From the NCBI GenBank assembly GCA_038123715.1, contig JAYPAN010000001.1, forward strand, positions 124,001 through 188,000: DNA of 64,000 bases, in the 5' to 3' direction. The position numbers were made by a program, and so were the translations under genes. The notes beneath the pieces are model-generated. The model saw only the letters and a list, made by a program, of their open reading frames with translations, searched no databases and was not told where the DNA came from. Below are positions 26,457 through 34,948 of the stretch, in pieces. Source of the stretch: JAYPAN01 sp038123715. GTDB lineage: Bacteria; Pseudomonadota; Alphaproteobacteria; RS24. The stretch's first letter is position 1, and each line of letters begins with the position of its first letter.

Positions 26457-27698
26457 ATGAGCATTGCACTCGCACGAAAAAAAACGACACATGCAAAAAC
26501 AATGATGCGCCTGTTTATCGGGCTTTTTTTGCTGGTCATGTCAGCCCATCAGGCTTTGGCGGAAACCAAAGTCACCGATTTACGCCTCGGCATTACTGAC
26601 GCGCGCACCCGCCTTGTGCTGGAACTGAGCGGGCGCGTCAGTTTTGATATTATGACGCTTGATAATCCGCGCCGCATTGTGATTGACATGCCCAGCGTCA
26701 GCTGGCCGTCGGCGCGTTACAAGTCGGAAGCAGGCGGCTTGGTGGCAGGGCTGCGCTATGGTCAGTTCACCGCCGATAAAAGCCGCTTGGTGATTGATGC
26801 AGCAGGGCCGGTGAAAGTGGCGAAAAGCTTTCTGCTCAATCCGGCTTCCGGTTTTCCGCACCGTTTGGTGGTTGATTTGGTGAAAACCGACAAACAGGCT
26901 TTTGAGGCACAAGTGAGTGCCGAAAGGCAGGCCAAATTATCGACCCGCCGCGCGCCGCGACCCGTCATGCCTGCCCCTGAAGCGCGCCCGCGCCGCGCAA
27001 ATGCCAAGCCGGTGATTGTCATTGATGCCGGTCATGGCGGGGTTGACCCCGGCGCCAGTGGTCGGCGCGCGCGTGAAAAAGATGTGACGCTGACTTTTGC
27101 CCGCGAATTGGCGCGCCAGCTCAGGGCAGAGCGTAACTACACGGTTTATCTGACCCGCAATCGAGATATTTACATCCCGCTGCGCCAGCGCGTCAGCATT
27201 GCTCGCAAGCATAATGCGGATTTGTTCATCTCCGTTCATGCCGATGCGATAAAGCGGCGCAATGTGCGCGGTATGTCGATTTATACATTGTCGGAAACCG
27301 CCTCCGACAAGGAAGCGGCGGCTTTGGCGCGCAAGGAAAACCAATCTGACATTATTGCCGGTATTGATTTCAACGACCAGCCACGCGAAGTGGCCGATAT
27401 TCTGATTGATTTGGCGCAACGCGAAACCAAAAATCTGTCGGTGAAATTTGCCAATTTGGTGGTCAATAAGGCACGCGGCAAGACCCGTCTGCTGGAGCGC
27501 ACCCATCGCTTTGCCGGGTTTCGCGTGCTGAAAGCGCCCGATGTGCCTTCCGTGCTGATTGAACTTGGCTTTCTCACCAATCGCAATGATGAAAAACAGC
27601 TTGTCTCGGCAAGTTGGCGGCGCAAAGTGGCCGGTGCGCTGGTCGATTCCATTGATTCATTTTTTTCCGGCGGAAAACTCGCCTCAACCGGCCCGTAA
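26457..27698 (+). CDS. amiC: N-acetylmuramoyl-L-alanine amidase (AmiC-type, AMIN + Amidase_3)
   Basis: A 413-residue periplasmic amidase that cuts the stem peptide from MurNAc during cell separation. A signal peptide with a basic n-region ends at about residue 35; an AMIN domain (about 36-145) precedes a basic linker and the zinc Amidase_3 domain. Zinc ligands are His193 (DAGHGGVDPG), Glu207 and His261 (SVHAD), with catalytic Glu369 (IELGF). ATG 26457 keeps the basic n-region; ATG 26502 is an alternative. It leads the conserved amiC-mrcA-prfB series. Confidence 0.94.
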   Translation: MSIALARKKTTHAKTMMRLFIGLFLLVMSAHQALAETKVTDLRLGITDARTRLVLELSGRVSFDIMTLDNPRRIVIDMPSVSWPSARYKSEAGGLVAGLRYGQFTADKSRLVIDAAGPVKVAKSFLLNPASGFPHRLVVDLVKTDKQAFEAQVSAERQAKLSTRRAPRPVMPAPEARPRRANAKPVIVIDAGHGGVDPGASGRRAREKDVTLTFARELARQLRAERNYTVYLTRNRDIYIPLRQRVSIARKHNADLFISVHADAIKRRNVRGMSIYTLSETASDKEAAALARKENQSDIIAGIDFNDQPREVADILIDLAQRETKNLSVKFANLVVNKARGKTRLLERTHRFAGFRVLKAPDVPSVLIELGFLTNRNDEKQLVSASWRRKVAGALVDSIDSFFSGGKLASTGP

Positions 27699-27780
27699 AG
27701 CCTAACCGGCGCTGAAATCGGGCTGGATTTTTTGGTGTAAAATGCCATAGTGCAGCCGCAATTTGCTGCAATTACAGGGA

Positions 27781-30354
27781 ATGCAAAAAGCAATGAAGCT
27801 GATTGGAAATATGCTCGGTGTCTTCGTCACGCTCGGTGCGATAGGCTTGTTTGTGCTGGCTTTAATCATCTGGCGCATGTCGGCAACCCTGCCCAATTAC
27901 GAGCATTTGGCCAATTATACCCCGCCCGTGATGAGCCGCGTCCATGCCGGTGACGGCAAGCTGATTGCTGAATTTGCCCAGGAACGGCGGATTTTCGTGC
28001 CGATAAATGTTGTTCCCGACCATGTGATAAACGCCTTTCTGGCTGCCGAGGACAAGAATTTCTACAGCCATATCGGCATTGATTTTGCCGGTATTGCCCG
28101 CGCCGTGGTGCAGAATGTCATAAATGTTGTATCGGGGCGGCGGCTTGAAGGGGCGTCAACCATCACCCAGCAAGTAGCGAAAAACTTTCTGCTGACCAGC
28201 GATGTGACTTTGGAGCGCAAATTGCGCGAGGCGCTGCTGGCCTTGCGGCTGGAGCGCACATTCGACAAGCGGCAATTGCTGGAGCTTTACCTGAATGAGA
28301 TTTATCTCGGCCTTGGCAGCTATGGTGTGGCGGCGGCGGCGTTGAATTATTTCGATAAATCGTTGCCGGATTTGTCGGTTGCCGAGGCTGCCTATCTTGC
28401 TGCCTTACCCAAAGCGCCGAATAATTATCACCCATTCCGCAAGCGGGAGCGCGCTATTGCGCGGCGCAATTGGGTGATTGACCGGATGCAGGCTAATGAT
28501 TTCATTTCGCAGCGTGACTGGGTGCGCGCGCGCGCCGAGCCGTTTGAGGTGGTTGACCGGCCGGTTGGGGTGCAGGGTTTTGAGGCCGAGTATTTTGCCG
28601 AGCAGGTGCGCCGCCGCGTCTATGACCGCTATGGGGTCAAAAAACTTTATGGCGGCGGCTTGTCCATCCGCACAACCTTGTCCACTGATTTGCAATCCAT
28701 GGCGATGAAATCCGTGCGGCGTGGTCTGATTGCCTATGACCGGCGGCAGGGATATCGCGGGCCTGTGGCGCAATTGGAAAGCACTGAAAATTGGTGGGAG
28801 CAGATTGTCGAGATAGATATTCCGGCCGATTTGGACGAATGGCGGCTGGCGGTGGTGCTGGAAGTGGATGAGGCGCAGGCGGTTATCGGCTTGCGCCCGC
28901 GTAAAAACCGCGCCAGCCGCTATGAGAATATATTGCAGCAGGGCATTGTGCCGCTTAACCATGTGACTTGGGCGCGCGAAGCCCCGAATGAGGAAAACAA
29001 ACGCAAGAAAATCGGGCCGAAAATAAGGCGCGTCACCGATGTGCTGGCGGTTGGTGATGTGGTGTGGGTGTCGCGTCGCGGGCAGACCGAATTGGGCGAT
29101 GCCAGCTATCAATTACAGCAATATCCCGAAGCCAATGGCGCTATGGTGGTGATGAACCCGCATACGGGTCGGGTGCTGGCTATGGTTGGCGGCTATTCTT
29201 TCAGCGCCAGCGAGTTTAACCGCGCCGTGCAGGCCAGCCGCCAGCCCGGCTCGGCCTTTAAGCCGTTTGTCTATGCGGCAGCATTGGATAGCGGCTTCAC
29301 CCCGGCAAGTCTGGTGCTGGATGCGCCTTTCGTAATGGATCAGGGGCGCGACCAAGGCTTGTGGAAACCGGAAAACTATGCGCGGCGCTTTTACGGTTTG
29401 TCCACTTTGCGGCTGGGCATGGAAAAAAGCCGCAATTTGATGACTGTACGAATGGCACAGGAAATTGGCATGTCGAAAATCTCCGGCTATGCGCGCCGCT
29501 TTAACATAAACCGTTCCATGCCGCGCGTTCTGGCTATGGCGCTGGGGGCGGGGGAAACATCGCTTATCCGACTGACCTCGGCCTATGCGATGCTGGTCAA
29601 TGGCGGCAAGCGGGTCGAGCCGGTGCTGATTGACCGCATACAAGACCGATATGGGCGCACATTATTTCGTCAGGATGCGCGCGCCTGTGTCGGCTGCGAG
29701 GTGGAACAATGGGACGGCCAAACGCCGCCTGACTTGCCTGATATGCGCGAGGAAGTTATCTCGCCGCAAACAGCCTATCAAATAGTTTCCATGCTGGAAG
29801 GCGTTGTGAAACGCGGTACAGGTCGCTCCATCAGCCAAATCGACAAGCCATTGGCCGGCAAAACCGGCACAACAAATGACAATCGGGATGCTTGGTTTGT
29901 CGGCTTTGCCGCTGATTTGGCAGTCGGCGTCTATGTTGGTTATGACGATAACCGGTCGCTGGGCGATGTCGAATCGGGTGGTCGGGTGGCGGCGCCGATT
30001 TTTCAGGATTTCATGTCCAATGCGCTGCAAAGCCTCGCCGCGCCGCCTTTCCGTATTCCGCCCGCCGTGTCGCTGGTGCGTATCAATGCCAAAACCGGCC
30101 AATTGGCGCGCCCGGGCGATGAGACGGTTATTCTCGAAGCATTCAAAATCGGCACTGAGCCGGGGCGCGGCAAACAGGCGGTGGTGCGTGGCGGTGAAAC
30201 CAATGATGCCTTGCAGGCAGGCATTGGCACGGGCTTTGATGACAGCGATACGGATATAAGCGGCACTGAGGATGGCGGGCTTGGCAGCACGGGTCTTGGT
30301 GGACGGGGGCTTGGTGGCAGCGGATTGGGTGCAAGTGGCGGCGGCTTGTATTAG
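27781..30354 (+). CDS. mrcA: Penicillin-binding protein 1A (bifunctional)
   Basis: An 857-residue class A PBP combining glycan polymerisation and peptide cross-linking. After one N-terminal membrane helix (about 7-32), the GT51 domain has catalytic Glu90 in EDKNFYSH and later STITQQVAKN and RKLREALLALRLE; an OB-like domain follows. The transpeptidase has SAFK (Ser491), SRN and KTG (Lys694). The tail is acidic then made of GLG repeats to the stop. ATG 27781 abuts AGGGA; ATG 27793 is an alternative with 12-base spacing. Confidence 0.95.
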   Translation: MQKAMKLIGNMLGVFVTLGAIGLFVLALIIWRMSATLPNYEHLANYTPPVMSRVHAGDGKLIAEFAQERRIFVPINVVPDHVINAFLAAEDKNFYSHIGIDFAGIARAVVQNVINVVSGRRLEGASTITQQVAKNFLLTSDVTLERKLREALLALRLERTFDKRQLLELYLNEIYLGLGSYGVAAAALNYFDKSLPDLSVAEAAYLAALPKAPNNYHPFRKRERAIARRNWVIDRMQANDFISQRDWVRARAEPFEVVDRPVGVQGFEAEYFAEQVRRRVYDRYGVKKLYGGGLSIRTTLSTDLQSMAMKSVRRGLIAYDRRQGYRGPVAQLESTENWWEQIVEIDIPADLDEWRLAVVLEVDEAQAVIGLRPRKNRASRYENILQQGIVPLNHVTWAREAPNEENKRKKIGPKIRRVTDVLAVGDVVWVSRRGQTELGDASYQLQQYPEANGAMVVMNPHTGRVLAMVGGYSFSASEFNRAVQASRQPGSAFKPFVYAAALDSGFTPASLVLDAPFVMDQGRDQGLWKPENYARRFYGLSTLRLGMEKSRNLMTVRMAQEIGMSKISGYARRFNINRSMPRVLAMALGAGETSLIRLTSAYAMLVNGGKRVEPVLIDRIQDRYGRTLFRQDARACVGCEVEQWDGQTPPDLPDMREEVISPQTAYQIVSMLEGVVKRGTGRSISQIDKPLAGKTGTTNDNRDAWFVGFAADLAVGVYVGYDDNRSLGDVESGGRVAAPIFQDFMSNALQSLAAPPFRIPPAVSLVRINAKTGQLARPGDETVILEAFKIGTEPGRGKQAVVRGGETNDALQAGIGTGFDDSDTDISGTEDGGLGSTGLGGRGLGGSGLGASGGGLY

Positions 30355-30382
30355 CCTGTTCGGGTGTTGAAAGAGAAGTGGT

Positions 30383-31517
30383 ATGCGAAGTGAAGTTCAA
30401 AATAATATTGACCGTATCAAGCAGGCGCTTGACCTGCTGAGGAGGCATCTTTGACTGGGATGCCGCGCTGGCTCGTTTGGATGCGCTGAACAAGCGCGTT
30501 GAAGACCCTGATTTATGGAATGACCAAGCCGACGCACAGGCGGTGATGCAGGAGCGCACACGGCTTGAAGCGGCGATAAAAAATTGCCGGTCGCTTGAGA
30601 CCGAAATGCACGACCATGCCGAGATGATTGAGTTGGGTGAGGCTGAAGGCGACAGCGATATTGTGGCCGAAAGCGAGGCGGCGCTGGAAGCGCTGCGCGC
30701 GCAAGCCGAGCGCATGGAGGTCGAAACATTGCTCTCCGGCGAGGCGGACAGCAATGATGTCTATCTGGAAGTTCACGCCGGGGCAGGCGGGACAGAAAGC
30801 CAGGATTGGGCGTCCATGTTGCTGCGTATGTATATGCGCTGGGCCGAAAAGAAAGGCTATCAAACCAATCTGATTGACCGCACAGATGGCGAGGAGGCGG
30901 GGATTAAATCAGCGACGCTGGAAATTAAGGGTTTTAACGCCTATGGCTGGTCAAAGACCGAATCCGGTGTGCATCGTCTGGTGCGGATTTCACCCTTTGA
31001 CAGCAATGCGCGCCGCCATACCAGCTTTGCAAGTGTCTGGTGCTATCCGGTGATTGATGACACGATTGAGATTGACGTCTCGGAAGCTGATGTGCGGATT
31101 GACACATTTCGTGCCAGCGGAGCCGGAGGCCAGCATGTCAACACAACCGACAGCGCGGTGCGTATCACCCATTTGCCGACCAATATCGTCGTGCAATGCC
31201 AGAATGAACGCTCGCAGCATAAAAATCGGGCGACGGCATGGGCGATGTTGCGCGCCCGGCTTTATGAGGTGGAATTGCAGCGCCGCGAGGAAGAAGCCAA
31301 TGCCCAGGCCGAGCAGAAAACCGAGATTGGCTGGGGTCATCAAATCCGTTCCTATGTGCTGCAACCTTATCAAATGGTGAAGGATTTACGCACCGGTGTC
31401 GAAAGCGGCAATCCATCTGCCGTTCTTGACGGGGCGCTTGACAGTTTCATTGAAGCGGCGCTCGCCCAGCGCGTGCAGGGCGAGGGCGGCGGCGCACCGG
31501 TTGAAGATATAGGCTGA
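30383..31517 (+). CDS. prfB: Peptide chain release factor 2, made by programmed +1 frameshift
   Basis: Reads 23 codons from ATG 30383 to an in-frame TGA at 30452-30454, then continues in the +1 frame from GAC at 30453, giving about 377 residues. The frameshift site is the classical arrangement: AGGAGG at 30440-30445, three bases, then CTT TGA C. RF2 SPF (203-205) reads UGA/UAA stop codons and GGQ (248-250) triggers peptide release. Because RF2 itself recognises the UGA, low RF2 favours frameshifting, which autoregulates synthesis. An annotation starting at 30477 would lose about 31 residues. Confidence 0.96.
30440..30455 (+). promoter_or_regulatory. prfB programmed frameshift signal
   Basis: Internal Shine-Dalgarno AGGAGG (30440-30445), spacer CAT and slippery CTT before TGA C (30449-30455), the same geometry as the enterobacterial site. 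Confidence 0.95.
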
Positions 31518-31531
31518 GCCGGTTAACCGGC
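31518..31531. terminator. Palindrome between converging prfB and bactofilin genes
   Basis: GCCGGTTAACCGGC, a perfect 14-bp palindrome (5-bp stem, TTAA loop), begins at the base after the prfB stop and contains the bactofilin stop. There is no T-run, so its role as a terminator is tentative. Confidence 0.4.
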
Positions 31532-31927
31532 GAGAAGTTGGCCGGATTTGGTTTCTTCTTCAATCAGAGAAATTGAGGCATTGGCCAGCGGGTCTTTTTC
31601 CCGACGCACCACACCGTCCAAATGCGCGCCTGTCTCAATGGCGAGTGCCTCGTGATAAATATCACCGACCACATAGCAGGACGCGCACAGATGAACTTGC
31701 CGCGCGCGAATTGTGCCTTTGACAAAACCGCGAACCGTGACCAGCTCGCCGGAAATCTCGCCGGTCACGCGGGCTTTTTCACCAATCGTGACAGCGTGCG
31801 AGCGCAAATCACCTTCCAGAACGCCCTCAATTTGAACATCGCCGGAAGACACAATTTGCCCGCTGACGTTCAAATCTTGACTTAAAATTGAAGGGGCAAC
31901 TTTGCTGCCGCGAACCAACTCAACCAT
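31523..31927 (-). CDS. Bactofilin
   Basis: A 134-residue polymer-forming cytoskeletal protein of the DUF583 family: a short N-terminal tail, then the right-handed beta-helix built from repeats such as GDVQIEGVLEGDLRS, VTIGEKARVTGEI and VTVRGFVKGTIRA (about 20-110). AGGAG six bases upstream fixes ATG 31927. The M23 peptidase gene lies directly upstream on the same strand. Bactofilins commonly pair with such peptidases to localise cell-wall cutting. Confidence 0.93.
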   Translation of the reverse strand: MVELVRGSKVAPSILSQDLNVSGQIVSSGDVQIEGVLEGDLRSHAVTIGEKARVTGEISGELVTVRGFVKGTIRARQVHLCASCYVVGDIYHEALAIETGAHLDGVVRREKDPLANASISLIEEETKSGQLLAG

Positions 31928-31975
31928 ACTCAACTCCTATACAGTCCCATATACTACGACAAAAATGACTGTATG

Positions 31976-33322
31976 TTAATCCTGCACAGCAATTGTTTCG
32001 GCAACATTGAAAATTTCTTTTCCGGCATCCAGCAATGCCATTGGGTCACGCACCTTGCCGTCATACCAGACTTCATAATGCAAATGCGGGCCAGTGGAGC
32101 GTCCGCTATTACCTGCATCGGCAATATGCTGCTGAAAGTCAACGCGCTGGCCATTGCGGACGCGCGAGCGCGCCAAATGTCCATAGCGTGTGCGGAAGCC
32201 GTTATCATGGTCGATTTCGACCATCAGCCCGTAAGGCCCTTTATAGCCGGATCGAACGACCGTGCCGGGCAATGTTGCATAGACCGGCGTGCCATTGGCA
32301 GTGCCGAAATCAACACCGGCATGAAAGGAAATGCGTTTTTTGAACGGATCCATACGCGCACCAAATGTGCTGGTCAGCCGGTAATCATGAATCGGCAGAG
32401 CGAGGGGGATTTTCGCCATTGACTGGCTGAGACCGGAAAGCCGGTCAAGGCCATTGGAAATGCGGTAGAGCTGCTGCTGCAGCTTATTGTTGAGGCCGAC
32501 GCGGCTGTTCATTGGGATAAAAGGCCCGCCAATCGCCGTGTCGCTGTCGGGCAGGACGCGCGCCATGAAGCTGTCCGGCTCAAGGATTTCCGTGTCACCG
32601 ATAAGCCGTTCAAACTCACCGATTTTCAAATCAATGTTTTCTTCAAGCGCGTCGAGCAAATCTTTCTGGCGTGTATCCAGCGCCACAACCCGACGGTTAA
32701 TATCTTCCGGCAGATGCGGCATGGCGACATTTGTGTTTTGAACTTCGCCGGTTTTGTCAGACAAATCGGTCAGCGCAATGGTTGATTTTTGCTCCAGCGT
32801 TTCCGTGGCGCGGCTTTCCAGCCCAAGCGGGAAAGTTGTGTCATAGCGACCAACAAGCTCGGTGCGGCTCTTGCCGCGCTTATTGCGGGCGGCGATGCGA
32901 GCAAAGGATTTTTGCATATCGCGCAATTCGGTGGAAATGGAAGCGTGCTGCTCCAGCACTTTCGACAATTCATTATGCCGCTTTTCAAGTTTGTTTGTGG
33001 TTTCGCCAAACCAGTCGCGGGTCAAAACAAGCTGCGCGTTCAAATCATCATAAGCCAGACGCAGGCGGGACAATTCGCTTTCATAAGCCAATTGCATTTC
33101 GCGATATTGGCGTTCGCGCTGCGCGGCGAGGTCGTTTTTGAATATCAGATTGACACTGGTAAAGCCCAGCCAAGCCGACAGAGCCAGCACGAACAGCCAA
33201 AGCAAAACAAGTGAACGCGAAGACAGCGGGACAAATGTCACCGTGCCTTTGGTGCGAATATAGATTTGCCGTTCGGCAAATAATCCGCGTATCGCCAGAC
33301 TCAAGCGCTGTGCAAGCGTCAT
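31976..33322 (-). CDS. M23 family endopeptidase, membrane-anchored with coiled coil
   Basis: A 448-residue LytM-domain peptidase. An N-terminal cytoplasmic stretch is followed by one membrane helix (about 36-60), a coiled coil (about 65-145), and a C-terminal M23 domain with metal ligands His334 and Asp338 (FHAGVDFG) and His413/His415 (PHLHYEVW), so it is predicted catalytically active on peptidoglycan cross-links. GAGGAG lies upstream of ATG 33322. Its position beside the bactofilin gene resembles the bactofilin-LmdC pairing known from other bacteria. Confidence 0.92.
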   Translation of the reverse strand: MTLAQRLSLAIRGLFAERQIYIRTKGTVTFVPLSSRSLVLLWLFVLALSAWLGFTSVNLIFKNDLAAQRERQYREMQLAYESELSRLRLAYDDLNAQLVLTRDWFGETTNKLEKRHNELSKVLEQHASISTELRDMQKSFARIAARNKRGKSRTELVGRYDTTFPLGLESRATETLEQKSTIALTDLSDKTGEVQNTNVAMPHLPEDINRRVVALDTRQKDLLDALEENIDLKIGEFERLIGDTEILEPDSFMARVLPDSDTAIGGPFIPMNSRVGLNNKLQQQLYRISNGLDRLSGLSQSMAKIPLALPIHDYRLTSTFGARMDPFKKRISFHAGVDFGTANGTPVYATLPGTVVRSGYKGPYGLMVEIDHDNGFRTRYGHLARSRVRNGQRVDFQQHIADAGNSGRSTGPHLHYEVWYDGKVRDPMALLDAGKEIFNVAETIAVQD

Positions 33323-33434
33323 GTCACCACTACTCCTCTCGCGGTTTTTCTCAAAAAATGATTATCTTTGCAAGCCTTTAATCTTTTGGCAGAACAAGCC
33401 CCTCGCCCTGTTCCTTTGACCTTTTTTTAAGACA

Positions 33435-34277
33435 TTATCCTGCTTCGCCGCCTTGGTCAACAGCCAAGTCCAGATAAAACGGGGCGGGCAGGCCAGCTTG
33501 CGTGCGCGCCTCAACATTAAAGGGTGGCTTAAGCCTGCCTTGAAAATTGGCCTGCACTTTCTCGCCAAAGCAGTTTTTCGGGTCAAGCTTGCGTAAATGA
33601 CACAAATGCAAAAACCATTTCGTGCCAATGGCGACATGGGATTTCTCGTCCTCGTAAATGATATTCAGCATATTGGCTGATTTGTCATCACCGGCAGCCG
33701 CAAACTTCGCCATCATGGCCGGCGTTACATCAAGGCCGCGCGCTTCCAGCACCATTGGCACAACAGCCAGCCGTGCCAGTAAATCCTGCCGCGTATCATA
33801 AGCCGCCTGCCAAAGCCCGTCATGCGCGGGTAAATCGCCATATGCCGCGCCCAATTCGGCCAGCCGGTCGCTTAACATCAGAAAATGGCGCGCCTCATCA
33901 GCGCCCACGCGCATCCAATCATCAATGAAATTGTCGGGCATATCTGCCGCAATAAACCGTCCGGCCATGTCAAAGGCCAAATCAATCGCATTCAGCTCAA
34001 TATGCGCCAGCGCATGAAGCTGGGCGATGCGCCCTTTCGGGCCGGACATTTTGCGCCGTGGCATGTCGCGCGGCGGCAAAAGCTGCGGTTGGTCGGGGCG
34101 ATTGGGGCGCGCCGGCCAGTCATCCGGTGTTTGGCGGTCGCGGGTCAGCTTGCCTTGCCGCCATTGGCTTGCAATATCACGCGCCATATGTGCTTTGGCG
34201 CGCGCATTGGCCGTGAGCAGGACGGCAAGACAGGCTTGCGCCAATGAGGCGGGTGAAACGGATGTGCTGTTTGCCAT
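33435..34277 (-). CDS. DUF455 ferritin-like protein
   Basis: A 280-residue ferritin-like (four-helix) protein. Glu/His residues typical of a diiron centre are visible in AHIELNAIDLAFD, DEARHFLMLSDRL and YEDEKSHVAIGTKWF. The family has no settled function. The start is ATG 34277, or TTG 34289, which overlaps the bcp stop (TTGA) and would couple translation. It follows the peroxiredoxin gene on the same strand, so an oxidative-stress link is plausible but inferred. Confidence 0.85.
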   Translation of the reverse strand: MANSTSVSPASLAQACLAVLLTANARAKAHMARDIASQWRQGKLTRDRQTPDDWPARPNRPDQPQLLPPRDMPRRKMSGPKGRIAQLHALAHIELNAIDLAFDMAGRFIAADMPDNFIDDWMRVGADEARHFLMLSDRLAELGAAYGDLPAHDGLWQAAYDTRQDLLARLAVVPMVLEARGLDVTPAMMAKFAAAGDDKSANMLNIIYEDEKSHVAIGTKWFLHLCHLRKLDPKNCFGEKVQANFQGRLKPPFNVEARTQAGLPAPFYLDLAVDQGGEAG

Positions 34278-34285
34278 AAGCCGGT

Positions 34286-34756
34286 TCAAATCTCTTGTGC
34301 CGCCGCCAAAACGGCCTCGACATGGCCTTTCACTTTCACTTTGCGCCAGATTTGGGCAATGTTGCCGTCCACATCAATCAGATAGGTGGCGCGCTCAATG
34401 CCCATATATTTCCGGCCATACATATTTTTTTCAACCCAGACGCCGTAATCTTCGAGCATTTTATGGTCGGGGTCGCTGAGCAGGCTTATGTTGAGATTGT
34501 GCTTCGCCTTGAATTTGTCATGTTTTTCGACAGTGTCAGCAGATACGCCGACAATTTCCGTATTGGCGGCGGCAAAGGCGGCCTTTTGGGCGGTAAAATC
34601 AATGGCCTCGGTCGTGCAGCCGGGTGTGTCATCTTTGGGGTAGAAATAAATGACCAGTTTTTTGCCGGCGAAATCGGCCAGTGCCAGATTTTGCCCGCCA
34701 TCAGCAGCGCATGAGAAGGCGGCGGCTTTTGTTCCAATGTCGGGGGTAGCTGTCAT
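34286..34756 (-). CDS. bcp: Thioredoxin-dependent peroxiredoxin of Bcp/PrxQ type
   Basis: A 156-residue peroxiredoxin reducing hydrogen peroxide and organic peroxides. The peroxidatic Cys47 is in the motif DDTPGCTTE. In the classical Bcp the resolving cysteine lies five residues later; here that position is Asp, and the only other cysteine is Cys16, so it looks like a 1-Cys form. AAGGAAAG before ATG 34756 fixes the start. Two copies of a 13-base unit lie in its leader. Confidence 0.93.
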   Translation of the reverse strand: MTATPDIGTKAAAFSCAADGGQNLALADFAGKKLVIYFYPKDDTPGCTTEAIDFTAQKAAFAAANTEIVGVSADTVEKHDKFKAKHNLNISLLSDPDHKMLEDYGVWVEKNMYGRKYMGIERATYLIDVDGNIAQIWRKVKVKGHVEAVLAAAQEI

Positions 34757-34780
34757 GTTACTTTCCTTTCCTTTCGTTTT

Positions 34781-34806
34781 GCCCTTCCGGTTTGCCCTTC
34801 CGGTTT
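34781..34806 (-). repeat. Tandem 13-bp repeat in the bcp leader
   Basis: GCCCTTCCGGTTT occurs twice back to back (plus-strand sequence), 25 bases upstream of the bcp start. Function unknown. Confidence 0.7.
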
Positions 34807-34948
34807 GGATGGGGACATGCCAATGCGGATATGGCAATAGTTCATGCCGGATGGTCACAAATTATGCAAATCAGGTCTATAGTCATAAGCCAAGGTGGGG
34901 TATTGAGTGGGAATGTCAAGGCGGCGGCGCCGGTGAAAGGAAGCTAGT

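Noticed and set aside
30276..30354. GLG-repeat tail of the mrcA product as a separate repeat element or frameshift
   Set aside because: It is in frame with the PBP1A gene and ends in its natural stop; low-complexity tails are common in this family.
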